From: Tragulus kanchil
Taxonomy: Eukaryota > Chordata > Mammalia > Artiodactyla > Tragulidae
Assembly: GCA_022376925.1 (NCBI GenBank)
Contig: JAIOJX010000025.1
Span: 144,109,301-144,173,300 of the forward strand
Reading direction: 5' to 3'
Length of the DNA: 64,000 bases
Positions 34,899 through 46,518 of the stretch are shown piece by piece. Position numbers and translations under genes: made by a program. The notes under the pieces are model-generated. The model searched no databases and had not been told where the DNA came from. It saw only the letters and a program-made list of their open reading frames with translations. Position 1 is the stretch's first letter; the number at the start of each line of letters is the position of its first letter.

Positions 34899-34939
34899 AC
34901 AGCTGATGGGACGATCTCAGGGACCGGCGGATACGAAAG

Positions 34940-36071
34940 GTAATTTATTCTTCTTACTCTTCCTAATAGTGGTAGCCTGGCCCTGCGCAGGCGTCTGCGT
35001 CCGCGGGGCAGGCGACCGAGGGGGTGCAGGATTCCCGCACACTCAGCTTCCCACTGACACACTCGCCCGCACACACACTCATCCGATCGTGATGCGGGGT
35101 GGGAAGGGAACCTCATGGCTGGTGGGCGCTGGAGGTGGGCACGGGTTGGAGGTTTTCCCAGCTCCCGGGCGATCTGGCGGCGGAGACGAATGAAGGGGAG
35201 AGGAGACCCGGAGCATTCGCCGTCCAGCACTCGGGGGGACAGGAACGGTGTCCACCCCGGGAATTTTCCCTCCTGTTTCACTCCGGTGTCGTCCCCTGCT
35301 GAGAGCCGAAAGCAGACCAGGGGGCGCCTTCTCGCTGCCGGCCCGAAACCGGTGCCGCTGGAGGCGGGAGAGGCGCTAGGACCGACAGGGACCCGGTGAG
35401 GAGCTGGGCTCAGGCGTGATGGGGCCGGAGGGGCGGGGAGCCGGCTGCGACCCTCTCCGGACGCCCACCCGGAGCATCCGCGGGGGCCGCGTTCGCCCGG
35501 GTCGTGCCCCTGAGTCGCGGAGCCGCGCCGCCTCCCCACGCCCCGCCCGTGTGTGTCCCCTTCACGGCACTTTGGTTTGGACCTGCTCGCTCGGGCTTTG
35601 GGAGGCGGTTTTGGCCGGAGATAGCTGCGACTTTCGTGGGTGGCCTGGGGCGGCGTGGGGTCGGCGTGGCACGCATCGGGTGGCCCGGGCTCGGGGCAGG
35701 GTGGGCAGAGCCCTGGGGCCGCGGTCGGCTGGGTTACAGGTAGGAGGGCAGGCGCCCCGCATCTTCTCTACAGGGAAGGGAAGGCTCCGGGCTGCGGCGG
35801 AGCGGCGCTGTCGCCGCTCCCGCGCCGATGGTCCCACGCCGGAGCTCAGGGGCGAAACGTGCCAGCCCCCTAGCAGTGTCAGTGGGGGTGTGTGTGTGTG
35901 CGGGGGGGCGGGGGCAGCCTCCGCTGCCAGGGCTCATCGGCAGCCGGATCGGCGTGTGCAGGTCTACGTGTGCGCGCGTTCGTGCGCTCGGGGGGTGGCC
36001 CGGAGATATTTGCCGGGATGGCAGAGCTGATGCTCCTTGAGCTGAGCTTGCTTATCGAAATCGCCTGGGAT
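34940..36071 (+). other. Start of intron 1, still CpG-rich
   Basis: Begins at the donor. GC-rich to about 36060. It holds an alternative donor-like site ACAG|GTAGGA at 35740-35741 and a (GT)n plus G-run patch at 35886-35912 (GTGTGTGTGTGTGCGGGGGG) with quadruplex potential. No convincing coding exon. Confidence 0.45.
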
Positions 36072-38265
36072 CCGCTTCAGCTGGAAAATCTGGTTTGAAG
36101 AGGCCGAAGATAGGGGTTGTGAGAAAGCCCGGCTGTGTCCCCTCGCCCCTAGTGTGAGCACCTCCAAGAGATGCGTGCGGCGCGTGAGAGTCTCTGGTGC
36201 AGCGCGCGATGCACCCCAAATTGGCCATGATGAGGACCAAGAGATAGAATAGTCCTCCCTCGGGCAGATTGCAGTAGCCAAGTCAAGCCAGCGTAACCCT
36301 TGGACCTCGGGATTCTCTGGCCACTTTCCGATAGAAATGTGCGCTGCTTTATTTATGGCCAGAGATATCACAGTAATTGGCCGAACTCGAGGCGTGTGAG
36401 CCACCTCTGGGTGTCTCCTCCCCGTGCCCGTGTGTGATCCTGCCTGCGGTAGTTGGAGCACATTGTAAACAGCGGGGTTAGCCGCTCTGCCAGTCTCCTC
36501 AGAGCCCAACCTGGTGATGTCTGTTGTGTTTACTTTCTGGGGTGGATTACTCATTAGGAAGTATAAGCCTTCTTGCACCTCTCATTTTACATCCTTCCAG
36601 CCAGCTGCTGGGGAAATGAGGAGATGCATAGACTCTGGCAGGAAGGAAAAATTGCCTTCTGTGTTTTGCTCTGAAGTAAATAGGCAGTCTGCTAATTTAG
36701 TGTCATATGGCCTGTGAGCACTAGTTAAAGGATGTCATTGCACAATCTACAGAGAAATAGTTCTTCAGTAATTTTTCATTTGGAGGATGGACTTTGGTTC
36801 CCTGAGATTCAATGCAATTTAGCTAGATTTCCCTGGCATATTTTTTCAATCTGTAATGGTACTAAATGACCCAGAGTTCCAGTGTCCAATCCGTCTGTAT
36901 CTGGATTATAGAAAGAATAGTCAGTTCTTTTAATAGTGTCACCAAAGGGGGTTTCCAGATATTTGTCTAGGAGTTAAAAGGATATTTGCATTGAAATAGC
37001 TCACCTTTGTTTCACTTAATCTTTTTTATTTTCTTCAGGGAACCAAGGGTAAAAGATACTGTGACCGCTTTAAAAGTTGGAAAGCTAATAGCTTTTCAGT
37101 TTCAGTAATTAAAGGGACATTAAATTCCTTAGCCTCGACTACTTTCGTGTTTGTTGCATTTTTAAAAGTTGGAGTACCGCTTCAGCTGGAAAATCTGGTT
37201 TGAAGAGGCCGAAGATAGGGGTTGTGAGAAAGCCCGGCTGTGTCCTCGCCCCTAGTGTGAGCACCTCCAAGAGATGCGTGCGGCGCGTGAGAGTCTCTGG
37301 TGCAGCGCGCGATGCACCCCAAATTGGCCATGATGAGGACCAAGAGATAGAATAGTCCTCCCTCGGGCAGATTGCAGTAGCCAAGTCAAGCCAGCGTAAC
37401 CCTTGGACCTCGGGATTCTCTGGCCACTTTCCGATAGAAATGTGCGCTGCTTTATTTATGGCCAGAGATATCACAGTAATTGGCCGAACTCGAGGCGTGT
37501 GAGCCACCTCTGGGTGTCTCCTCCCCGTGCCCGTGTGTGATCCTGCCTGCGGTAGTTGGAGCACATTGTAAACAGCGGGGTTAGCCGCTCTGCCAGTCTC
37601 CTCAGAGCCCAACCTGGTGATGTCTGTTGTGTTTACTTTCTGGGGTGGATTACTCATTAGGAAGTATAAGCCTTCTTGCACCTCTCATTTTACATCCTTC
37701 CAGCCAGCTGCTGGGGAAATGAGGAGATGCATAGACTCTGGCAGGAAGGAAAAATTGCCTTCTGTGTTTTGCTCTGAAGTAAATAGGCAGTCTGCTAATT
37801 TAGTGTCATATGGCCTGTGAGCACTAGTTAAAGGATGTCATTGCACAATCTACAGAGAAATAGTTCTTCAGTAATTTTTCATTTGGAGGATGGACTTTGG
37901 TTCCCTGAGATTCAATGCAATTTAGCTAGTTTTCCCCTGGCGTATTTTTTCAATCTGTAATGGTACTAAATGACCCAGAGTTCCAGTGTCCAATCCGTCT
38001 GTATCTGGATTATAGAAAGAATAGTCAGTTCTTTTAATAGTGTCACCAAAGGGGGTTTCCAGATATTTGTCTAGGAGTTAAAAGGATATTTGCATTGAAA
38101 TAGCTCACCTTTGTTTCACTTAATCTTTTTTATTTTCTTCAGGGAACCAAGGGGTAAAAAGATACTGTGACCGCTTTAAAAAGTTGGAAAGCTAATAGCT
38201 TTTCAGTTTCAGTAATTAAAGGGACATTAAATTCCTTAGCCTCGACTACTTTCGTGTTTGTTGCA
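36072..38265. repeat. Direct duplication 11 (CpG-island shore, two ~1.09 kb copies)
   Basis: Copy A is about 36072-37158 and copy B about 37177-38265, offset 1103-1107. Differences: copy A has two more C bases at 36137-36140, changes around 36830-36840 against 37928-37942, and longer homopolymers in copy B near 38150-38160. The spacer (TTTTTAAAAGTTGGAGTA) resembles 37071-37081 near the end of copy A, again a noisy patch. GC-rich island shore grades into AT-rich intron within each copy. Confidence 0.91.
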
Positions 38266-41200
38266 GATGGTTTTGTTGGAAAAAAAAAAAAAAGTATAGC
38301 ACTGCAAATGTAAAAGAGTACTTTGTTTCTGGGTACCATAATTTCCACATTTCTTTCAGTTTTAAGATACCGGTTTCTTGTAAAAGCTTAGGTTACCCTC
38401 TTACCCGCCCCCTCACAACCAAAAAAGGAATACGGAATCATTGATGCCAGATTTTGATTAAGTTACATTTGTATGGGATACTGCTAGTGACAGTCTTCTT
38501 AATAGAAAATGTAGGGAATTGTGATTTTCATCCATGAGATTCTAGCTTCTTAAATCTTCTTTCTAGAGGGTGTGTGTTAACAGCCTTTGCACTTGTATAT
38601 ATTTCTGAAGATTAAAGAAGACTTGTCTTCTCATTGTAGGAGATCTAATCACAGTGATTCCCAGTCCTGTGTTTAGAAGATTTGATCAGATCTGTTCTTT
38701 GTTTCCTAGCAGCATGTGTTTCCTAGCAGTCATACATTCCACAGGTCCTGATGTCATTAGAACTGTGTCTGTCAGGGTATTGTGCTGTCTTCAGCTGAAG
38801 GTGGATGTGTCACAAGTGCCTGAATGCCATTCCCTGGTACTTCTTCATAGCTAAATATTCAGTGACCTGTTCTGTTGGTGTACATGGTTGATGAGACTAT
38901 TTCCATCAACTTGGGACTGGAGACATGATTAGCATGAAGGTTTATGTGAACTGTTTAAAATTTGTAGATAGATATGTTGTTGCTCCAGGCATCCCTGGCC
39001 TGAAGAGTGATAAGCCAGCATGTGATCTGCTTGATGGGTAAATGCTTTTGATGTTTCATTTTAAGTGGCTTGGTGTGATTATCCATCAGATGGAGAGCCC
39101 TCCACGAAAATATGAATGGAAGGTCTTTTATAAAAGAAAGGAGTTCCTTAATGATGATCTCCTTGCATTTTGGGGATTTTAAACATTCCTGTACACCATT
39201 CCTTTCCATGGGAATAGTAGTGAGTTTGAGACTTACTGGCTCCAGCCCCCGCATTGTTTCTAGTAATTAAGAAAGGCAAAATTTTTATGGACTTGTTTTC
39301 CTTTTGATTCTTTGGTGAGCTCTAGCAAAGTTAATCCTAAATGGAAGATAAAAAAAGGTTAGCGAATCAAAAACATAAAGTCAGTCAAATAATATAATGC
39401 CAAACTGAATTCTTTTTTTCAGATTTCATTTGGACCACTTTAACTGCTGGATGAAACTGTTTGAAAAGAGCTGCCAAGCAGGAGTGATAGTTACTGTTAG
39501 AAGTGGGGCATTTTTATTGCCCAGAAATCAGCAAGGAAAACTGCTTATATATTTAAAAACAAAGTAGTTTTGAGAAATGGTATGCAGCCTTAATTTAGCT
39601 TGTTGTGAATGACTAGAGCAGTTGGAATTAGAGAAGATCTTTCCTTAAGTTTTGCAAATGACGTTTTTCCTTTTGATTTCTTAGATTTGCATCACATTCA
39701 AAATATGCAGTTGTTCACCTAGGGAGGAACTCTAAAGCCAGAGGCTGTATCAAGGACATATTTGTGCTTTGATCGCCATTGCCTTTATGTCTTTTTCTTT
39801 TATGCAAATACATTTCCTAATAGACTCTCCTATTTTATAATAAAATATAAAGTAAAACATTCAAATATGAGTAAGGGCCTCCTGACATACTGTATCCTTT
39901 CTTATTTCTAAGTGTGTGTTATTAGGGAGTTGCTGGTCAGAGAGAGAAAAATCCAGATTTTGATTGTGATTGTGATGTTGATTGGTCAGTTTGAGAGAAA
40001 AGTATGAGCCTGCCTGTGAATAGCATTTATGACCCCAAAGATGTGCACAGTGTTCCCCAAATCCTTTCATATCAGTACCCTGGTCTGAATGTCTAGGTGG
40101 CCCAATGAAAGTGATTCTTCTACTGCATAAAGTAACCCGGTATAAATCTTTTTCTTAGAATTGTCAAGTGTGCTCATGCACAAATACAAAAAATATATAA
40201 AAAACTTAGCTGTCCTACTTTGAATCCATTTGTTTTAGAGAGTGGGTGAAAAGGGAGAATTCTCCTTGTATTTTATCATAACAGATTCTATAGATCTTCA
40301 TAATTTATTTTTTACTAATGCCTGGTTGACACTTAAAACAAGGATTTAGTTAAATATTAATGATTTTTTTCATCAGAGTGATTCCATGTGCATACTAGAA
40401 GTTGTTAACATGTGGTCCATATTCAAGAACTTAAATAGAATACTGTTGATATCATAATTACCATGAACATTGTCTCTGGGATGGAGATTTAAGTCAGTCA
40501 ATTGAATGTTGCTCTCTGGTAAACTTCTACGTCAGTTAATTTGTAGAGCAGACAGTTCTCTTTTCAGAGTGTATTCTGGGCAAAATCAGGGTTTTCGAGG
40601 CCCTCTCAGAGGATCTATAAGAAGCAAACATTTTCACAATAATGCTGAGATTTCTTTACCTTTCAGTCTCATACTTTAACAAGTTTACGGTAGAGTTTTC
40701 CAGAAGGTTAATGATATGCGATGGTATCATTGCTTTGATGGCTTGTAGCAGGTAGACTTATGTAGTCTTGTGTTTTAACATTTTACTCATTTAATAATAT
40801 TTAAATATTGATAGTTATAACCAATATAATCAACAATCACTTGAGGTCAATTTTTAAGTATGTAAAAGGGTCCTGGAACTAGAGAATTTGAGAACCACAG
40901 GAGTTGACTTTTCCAGATCTGACTCCCTGGTAGTCACAAGTTTACCCCTTTGGACCAGGTAGAGAGTCATCTAGAATGAGAAAACAAGGTTGTCAACTAC
41001 AAATTAGCACTTACCAATTTGACTGCCAGTGAATGGACAACAAGGGTATTTGCCATCTACCTCTGCAGAGATTGAACACTGTGTGTTGGGAGCTGCTGAC
41101 TTTCAACACCCCAGGAAGGAAATCAGGGTGGGGCAAGGCACTCTTTGCTCTGGGGAAACAGGACTTTAGATAGGTAAATGGCTTTTAGGAACAGATTTTA

Positions 41201-41747
41201 GTATCTCAATCCTTGCATCTCCTCACACCTAGAAAAGTGCTAAAATCCTTCTTGAAGATATCCCATCCTCATGACAGACCCAAACCATTTGTAAAACAAA
41301 ACCCTTTGAAAACCCTTTAATAGCATTTGAACTCCCCCCACAGCAAAATTCTTGTGTTGGCTTCCCTCCCTTGCCTCTTGTCTTTCACAGCTATTTGAGG
41401 TGTTGCCTCCCAGGCTGCATTCCTAATTATGCCCCCTGCAAAACTTTACCCATAGCTCTCAAGTTGTTCTTCTTTTTCAGTCGACAAGTTTTTCAAGTTT
41501 TAAAATGACAGAAGCCAGATGGGTATTTCATTGATTATTTGACATTTTCCTTTTTCTCTCCCAATGTAGAAAGCTTGTTTTTAGTTTCTTTGGTCCATAG
41601 TCAGTGAAATGGAAACCTTACAACTGCAGGTCTCCAGTAGAGAAGCTACTGGGGAAATTCAAAATCTAGGCCCCAGGTCCTGAGGTTCAGCTATCCAGAA
41701 AGGGCAGAATGACTTGGGGTTAATGAGAAGGAGGTGTGTTTCCCAAG
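38266..41747 (+). other. Intron 1 sequence, no exon recognised
   Basis: About 3.5 kb, repeat-poor apart from an A run at 38280-38293. No open frame with protein character. Being unusually free of SINE and LINE insertions, it could hold conserved regulatory elements, but none is provable from one sequence. Confidence 0.45.
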
Positions 41748-41950
41748 GCTTGATAAATTATTTAACTTTTGCCTGGATCTCTCTTTCTATGCCTCAATTT
41801 CCTGAGAAGTTTTATGGGTATAACAACTGTTACCTAATTCATAGGCTGTTGTGAAAATTTAATGGGGAAATATAGGCAAAGTGTTTAAAACAGTTCTAGG
41901 CATGGAACAATAGGACTGTAACTACTTGCTGCTGTCATTGTTATTATTTC
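41748..41950 (+). mobile_element. MIR SINE
   Basis: Core-like TATGCCTCAATTTCCTGAGA near 41789, then GGCTGTTGTGAAAATTTAAT (41844-41863) and CAGTTCTAGGCATGGAACAA, matching the MIR order (TCAGTTTCCTCATCTG, GTTGTGAGGATTAAATGAG, AGTGCCTGGCACA), ending in TTGTTATTATT. Confidence 0.7.
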
Positions 41951-42044
41951 CTAGATCTGATGAGGGTCCCTGGAAACTGTAATCAATTCCCCATGTGACT
42001 CAAGATACACATTATGTTTTAGCTCATTGCTTTAGAGCATAACT

Positions 42045-44197
42045 TAAAATGCTATTGAATTTGAACATTTTATATAAAAGATAATCTTGGCTTTATTTTA
42101 TCTGTCCACTCGAAAACTTGTGAGAGTTACTGGGATTTTTTTTTTTTTCTCCTGTATCATAAGAATTAATAGAACACCTTAGTTTGGGCCAAGTTTGAAG
42201 TTTGGTAGAATACGAATGCTCAATTAAATCAAAATTTCAAAGACCCTAATTGAATATTTATGCATCTTGGGAATTATTAGGGAGGAAATCACTTTTCTGA
42301 AGTGATATCAAGACGGTTCACTATACTCTTAGTCTGTTAATCACTATCTAAACACCACAACAGGCCATTTTCAGTGAAAAACATCCTTGGGGTAATTATA
42401 TACTGCAGTTGTGTTTGTGAGTGGTAATATACTTAAGGAGTAACAGAAACCCCCCATAGAGATTACTTTTAATAAATGCTAAATTTTAAAGATGACCTGG
42501 AATACTTCTGAATGGCGCTTTGACATCTATTTGAAAACCTTTTAGAATATTTATAAATTATTTTTCAAGTATATTTCATGGCTAGTTTAATTTCTGACTT
42601 CGGGCAGCCAGTAAGAAATCAGTACTGTAGCAGTGATCTTCTCCAGCACTTTGATGAAGCCTGACTTAATGCTGTAGAAACTATACTGTACTTCCATGGG
42701 GATAGTTGGATATTGTCCCTGATTACAAACTGCTTAGAAATGGCCTTTGGAAAGAGAGACATTGAATACAGCCTCAGTTCTATACCTTTATAGCTATATC
42801 ATTGCTCTTTGAAATAAAGGTAATAAGATCTGCATTGCTAGTTTGAGGTGAGAAATAGGAAGTGAATAGAAAAGTACCTGATAGAATAAGCATTTAATAA
42901 ATGGTACCTATTATGAGGGTATTATTAGAAATGTCCTGAACTACTGATATTAAGAAAATGTAGCTAAATCAAATATCATTTTTAATTGAAGAGTTCTTGA
43001 AGAGCTATGAAAATCAATTGCATTATCTCATGCAGTTGAAATAGGTTTCACATGTAGTTTTGTCTTTTCCATGTTCTTTCCTTCTTTCCTATTTTAACCT
43101 TTTAGTAAGTACCATTTAGCTTTAAGCTATTAAAATGCTATTAAATTTAACATTTTATATAAAAGATAATCTTGGCTTTATTTTATCTGTCCACTCGAAA
43201 ACTTGTGAGAGTTACTGGGATTTTTTTTTTTTCTCCTGTATCATAAGAATTAATAGAACACCTTAGTTTGGGCCAAGTTTGAAGTTTGGTAGAATACGAA
43301 TGCTCAATTAAATCAAAATTTCAAAGACCCTAATTGAATATTTATGCATCTTGGGAATTATTAGGGAGGAAATCACTTTTCTGAAGTGATATCAAGACGG
43401 TTCACTATACTCTTAGTCTGTTAATCACTATCTAAACACCACAACAGGCCATTTTCAGTGAAAAACATCCTTGGGGTAATTATATACTGCAGTTGTGTTT
43501 GTGAGTGGTAATATACTTAAGGAGTAACAGAAACCCCCCATAGAGATTACTTTTAATAAATGCTAAATTTTAAAGATGACCTGGAATACTTCTGAATGGC
43601 GCTTTGACATCTATTTGAAAACCTTTTAGAATATTTATAAATTATTTTTCAAGTATATTTCATGGCTAGTTTAATTTCTGACTTCGGGCAGCCAGTAAGA
43701 AATCAGTACTGTAGCAGTGATCTTCTCCAGCACTTTGATGAAGCCTGACTTAATGCTGTAGAAACTATACTGTACTTCCATGGGGATAGTTGGATATTGT
43801 CCCTGATTACAAACTGCTTAGAAATGGCCTTTGGAAAGAGAGACATTGAATACAGCCTCAGTTCTATACCTTTATAGCTATATCATTGCTCTTTGAAATA
43901 AAGGTAATAAGATCTGCATTGCTAGTTTGAGGTGAGAAATAGGAAGTGAATAGAAAAGTACCTGATAGAATAAGCATTTAATAAATGGTACCTATTATGA
44001 GGGTATTATTAGAAATGTCCTGAACTACTGATATTAAGAAAATGTAGCTAAATCAAATATCATTTTTAATTGAAGAGTTCTTGAAGAGCTATGAAAATCA
44101 ATTGCATTATCTCATGCAGTTGAAATAGGTTTCACATGTAGTTTTGTCTTTTCCATGTTCTTTCCTTCTTTCCTATTTTAACCTTTTAGTAAGTACC
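42045..44197. repeat. Direct duplication 12 (two ~1.07 kb copies)
   Basis: Copy A is about 42045-43113 and copy B about 43131-44197, offset 1086 falling to 1084. Differences are a lost G near 43149 and one T fewer in the T run near 43230. Sequence is unique intron-like, with no repeat at the edges. Spacer 17 bases. Confidence 0.91.
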
Positions 44198-46518
44198 TAT
44201 TTCTGAGCTCTTCCTCATAATCTTAAAAGTTCTCTGCTGCTATTTCTGCCCCGCCACCCCCCACCATTATAATCCTGACAGGAAAATATTTTTGACAGTC
44301 CAAGTGCTGTGTCTGAAGATTGACTTTAAATCAGGTATAAAATGAAAGTAGCAATTTAGCTTAAGACATTTTAAATTAAACTCCTGATCATCTTTTCACA
44401 TGGCGTCAGCAGCTCTTTAAGCTTTAACTGCATCAGAATATTCTAGTTTTGTAACTAAATCATCATAAACTTCCAAGATTTAAGGATTTCCCATACTTTT
44501 CATCGATTTATAATCCTAAAGTTCAGTCCTCCTAAGATTGCTATACATGCAGAGGAACCCTTAAAATTCAGAGTCCCAAATTGTTTTAAGGATTAGAAGT
44601 ATGGAAGGGATCATAAATACATCCATCTTTTAGAGTGAACGTCTGTATTTCAGTGACAGTCGCCATTAAGAAAAGTTATTCCAATGTGTGACTCTTCCAT
44701 CTCATCATTCAGAGTTTATACTAAAAGGGAAAGAGTACAACCTCGTTGGTGGTGAAAATGAAGGAAATAATAAGCTGTACATTGGACGGCTGACTTGCTA
44801 AATTGTACCAGACTTAAGTGTTTTAAAGTATGACTCAAGAAAATGAAAGCTAAGTAGAAACGACACCCCCTTCTGTTTGATCAGCTTGTGTTGGTGTTTA
44901 TGCATCCCGCTGAGGCAAAGTGTGTTACTATTCAAGACAGCCCCAGTGGTTCCACAGAAGCCTGAGTCTGTGAGAATAGGGCAGAGACTTAAGCCCAGTT
45001 TTTGATGTTCTGCATGGGTGGGTAACCTGAATACTAAAGTGCATTCCATTGACAGCTGACCCTCTAAGAGGGTTTTCAACAGGCTCTTGTTTTTTCTCTT
45101 CCCCTCCCTTTTTCTTTCCTCAGAGCTCTTCCAAATACATTTGGATAAGAGGAAATGGCCCTGATGGATGGTCATCTTTTTGTATGAGATTTTATTTCTG
45201 GCTAGAATGGAAGGGCTCAACTGGTTTACATTTCTGCCTCTTGGTTGTTTTTCTTTTCTTTTTGTACATATTTTTTTTGTGTTCTTGATTTGTGAATGGC
45301 TGACGGTTGTCCTTTGAACCTTGACTCAGAATACTGATCATGACTTCAAGGACTGGACAAAGAGTCTATTGAGAAATAGTTTTGTATTAATGTGAGACGT
45401 GTATATCTATAGACCTTTTTCTTCAGGCTGGCTTTAACTCTTCAGTCGAATTTGTCTATTGAGTTTTAATCATAATGTTAACTCTAGTTGACTTTGGAAG
45501 AAGAGTTTAGGCAGTCCATTTTAAAAATATAATATACCATTATGATTTGAGTTTTAGGCATATTCAATTAAATTTCACTTTAATTTTTAATAGGTTTTAT
45601 GAATGACAGTTAAATATTATTTTGTAGTCGTTCTAAAAACACAGCATAGTTTATAATGTCTCAGTTGGATATCATATCATAACATCTTAATTATTACATA
45701 ATTACATAAGATATATTACCATTTGATATGTTATATCATATTATAACATCACCGTATGATAATATCTCAGTTGTCATATGGACTTAAATTCAGCTCAAAT
45801 GATTTAGTAGAATGGGTGTGTTATTAGGGGGGATTTTTGTGTTTCTCACCTAAAGAATCTTGGGAAAGGATGGAGACTTACGTAGGCATCGGAAAAAGTT
45901 AGTACCTTGAATACCACCAGGGTGCTGTTTCAGTTGCATGCTCCTATGTAGACTACCACTTTTCCTTCTCTCTGCTTACTGGATTCTTGACCTTTCATCA
46001 CACTCTTAATTAGGAACCCAGCTTTAGATCAATCGATTATCACCAGCTTACTGAAATCAGTAATGATATTGCAATTCCTCCGTGGATGGATTAATAACTT
46101 GAAGAAGAAAAGGCTGAATTAAGAAAGAGATATTGTCTACAGAAAAAGGTAGAGGGGCTGATAAAACCGAGATGTCCAAAACAGTGATCCTTTGTTCAGT
46201 CAGATCAGGCATTAGGAGAATTGGTTAGAAAAATGGGCATGCTCTTTTCCTTTCAATAGTCCAAGTGATCATGGAACATGGTTTCCTTTTACTTGATTCA
46301 GAAAACCCAAGCAAAACATGCAGACCAAGGGATTCAAATGTTCAGATTCAAGAACATCAGTGAAACTGTCCAATTTGTCAAGGCTGTGCCTGTCAGCTAT
46401 CAACTATCCTAAAGATATCATTTACATAAACAACGTGTGCCATTCCATCAGTCGATGGCAGAGTTGCTGTCCTGCAGCACGGAACAGGGGACACTGGGGA
46501 CAGATTCCATGGTAGGTA
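44198..46518 (+). other. Intron sequence, no exon recognised
   Basis: Mixed AT-rich sequence. A 140-codon minus frame (44798-45220) and a 79-codon plus frame (45049-45288) have no domain I recognise. A/T-rich palindromic-looking stretches (ATCATATCATAACATC, TTATATCATATTATAACATC) occur at about 45671-45750. Confidence 0.45.

Larger units (their letters stand above)
33380..34939 (+). other. Putative first exon (mostly 5' UTR) of an unidentified gene
   Basis: Inferred transcribed leader ending in the splice donor GATACGAAAG|GTAATTTAT (GT at 34940-34941). It contains several short upstream frames, a CAG run (34441-34453) and a T run (about 34659-34676). The last ATG, at 34906, opens a frame that crosses the donor (MGRSQGPADTK, then one spare base, phase 1); it has G at +4 but C at -3. 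It could be the true start, or the start could lie in exon 2. I do not recognise the gene. The 5' limit is approximate. Confidence 0.5.
33370..36060 (+). promoter_or_regulatory. CpG island with gene promoter
   Basis: GC-rich and CpG-dense over about 2.7 kb, in sharp contrast with the AT-rich sequence on both sides, and free of SINE and LINE insertions. GC boxes are visible (for example ACGCCCCGCCCG near 35538 and CCCGCCCCTC near 34580). No TATA box stands at the upstream edge, so start sites are probably dispersed between about 33400 and 34000. Direction is inferred from the splice donor at 34939 and the long non-coding leader on plus. Long frames in several phases on both strands here are a product of base composition. 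Confidence 0.85.

Noticed and set aside
34744..35193. 149-codon plus frame running across the donor
   Set aside because: The frame opens at a TTG and its first ATG is 34906; beyond 34939 it would read intron. Only the short ATG part before the donor is kept as a possible start.
37020..37050. Splice acceptor TTTTTATTTTCTTCAG followed by a tiny exon
   Set aside because: The pyrimidine tract and AG look good, but no open frame or donor at a sensible distance follows, and the site is repeated at about 38127-38143 by duplication 11.
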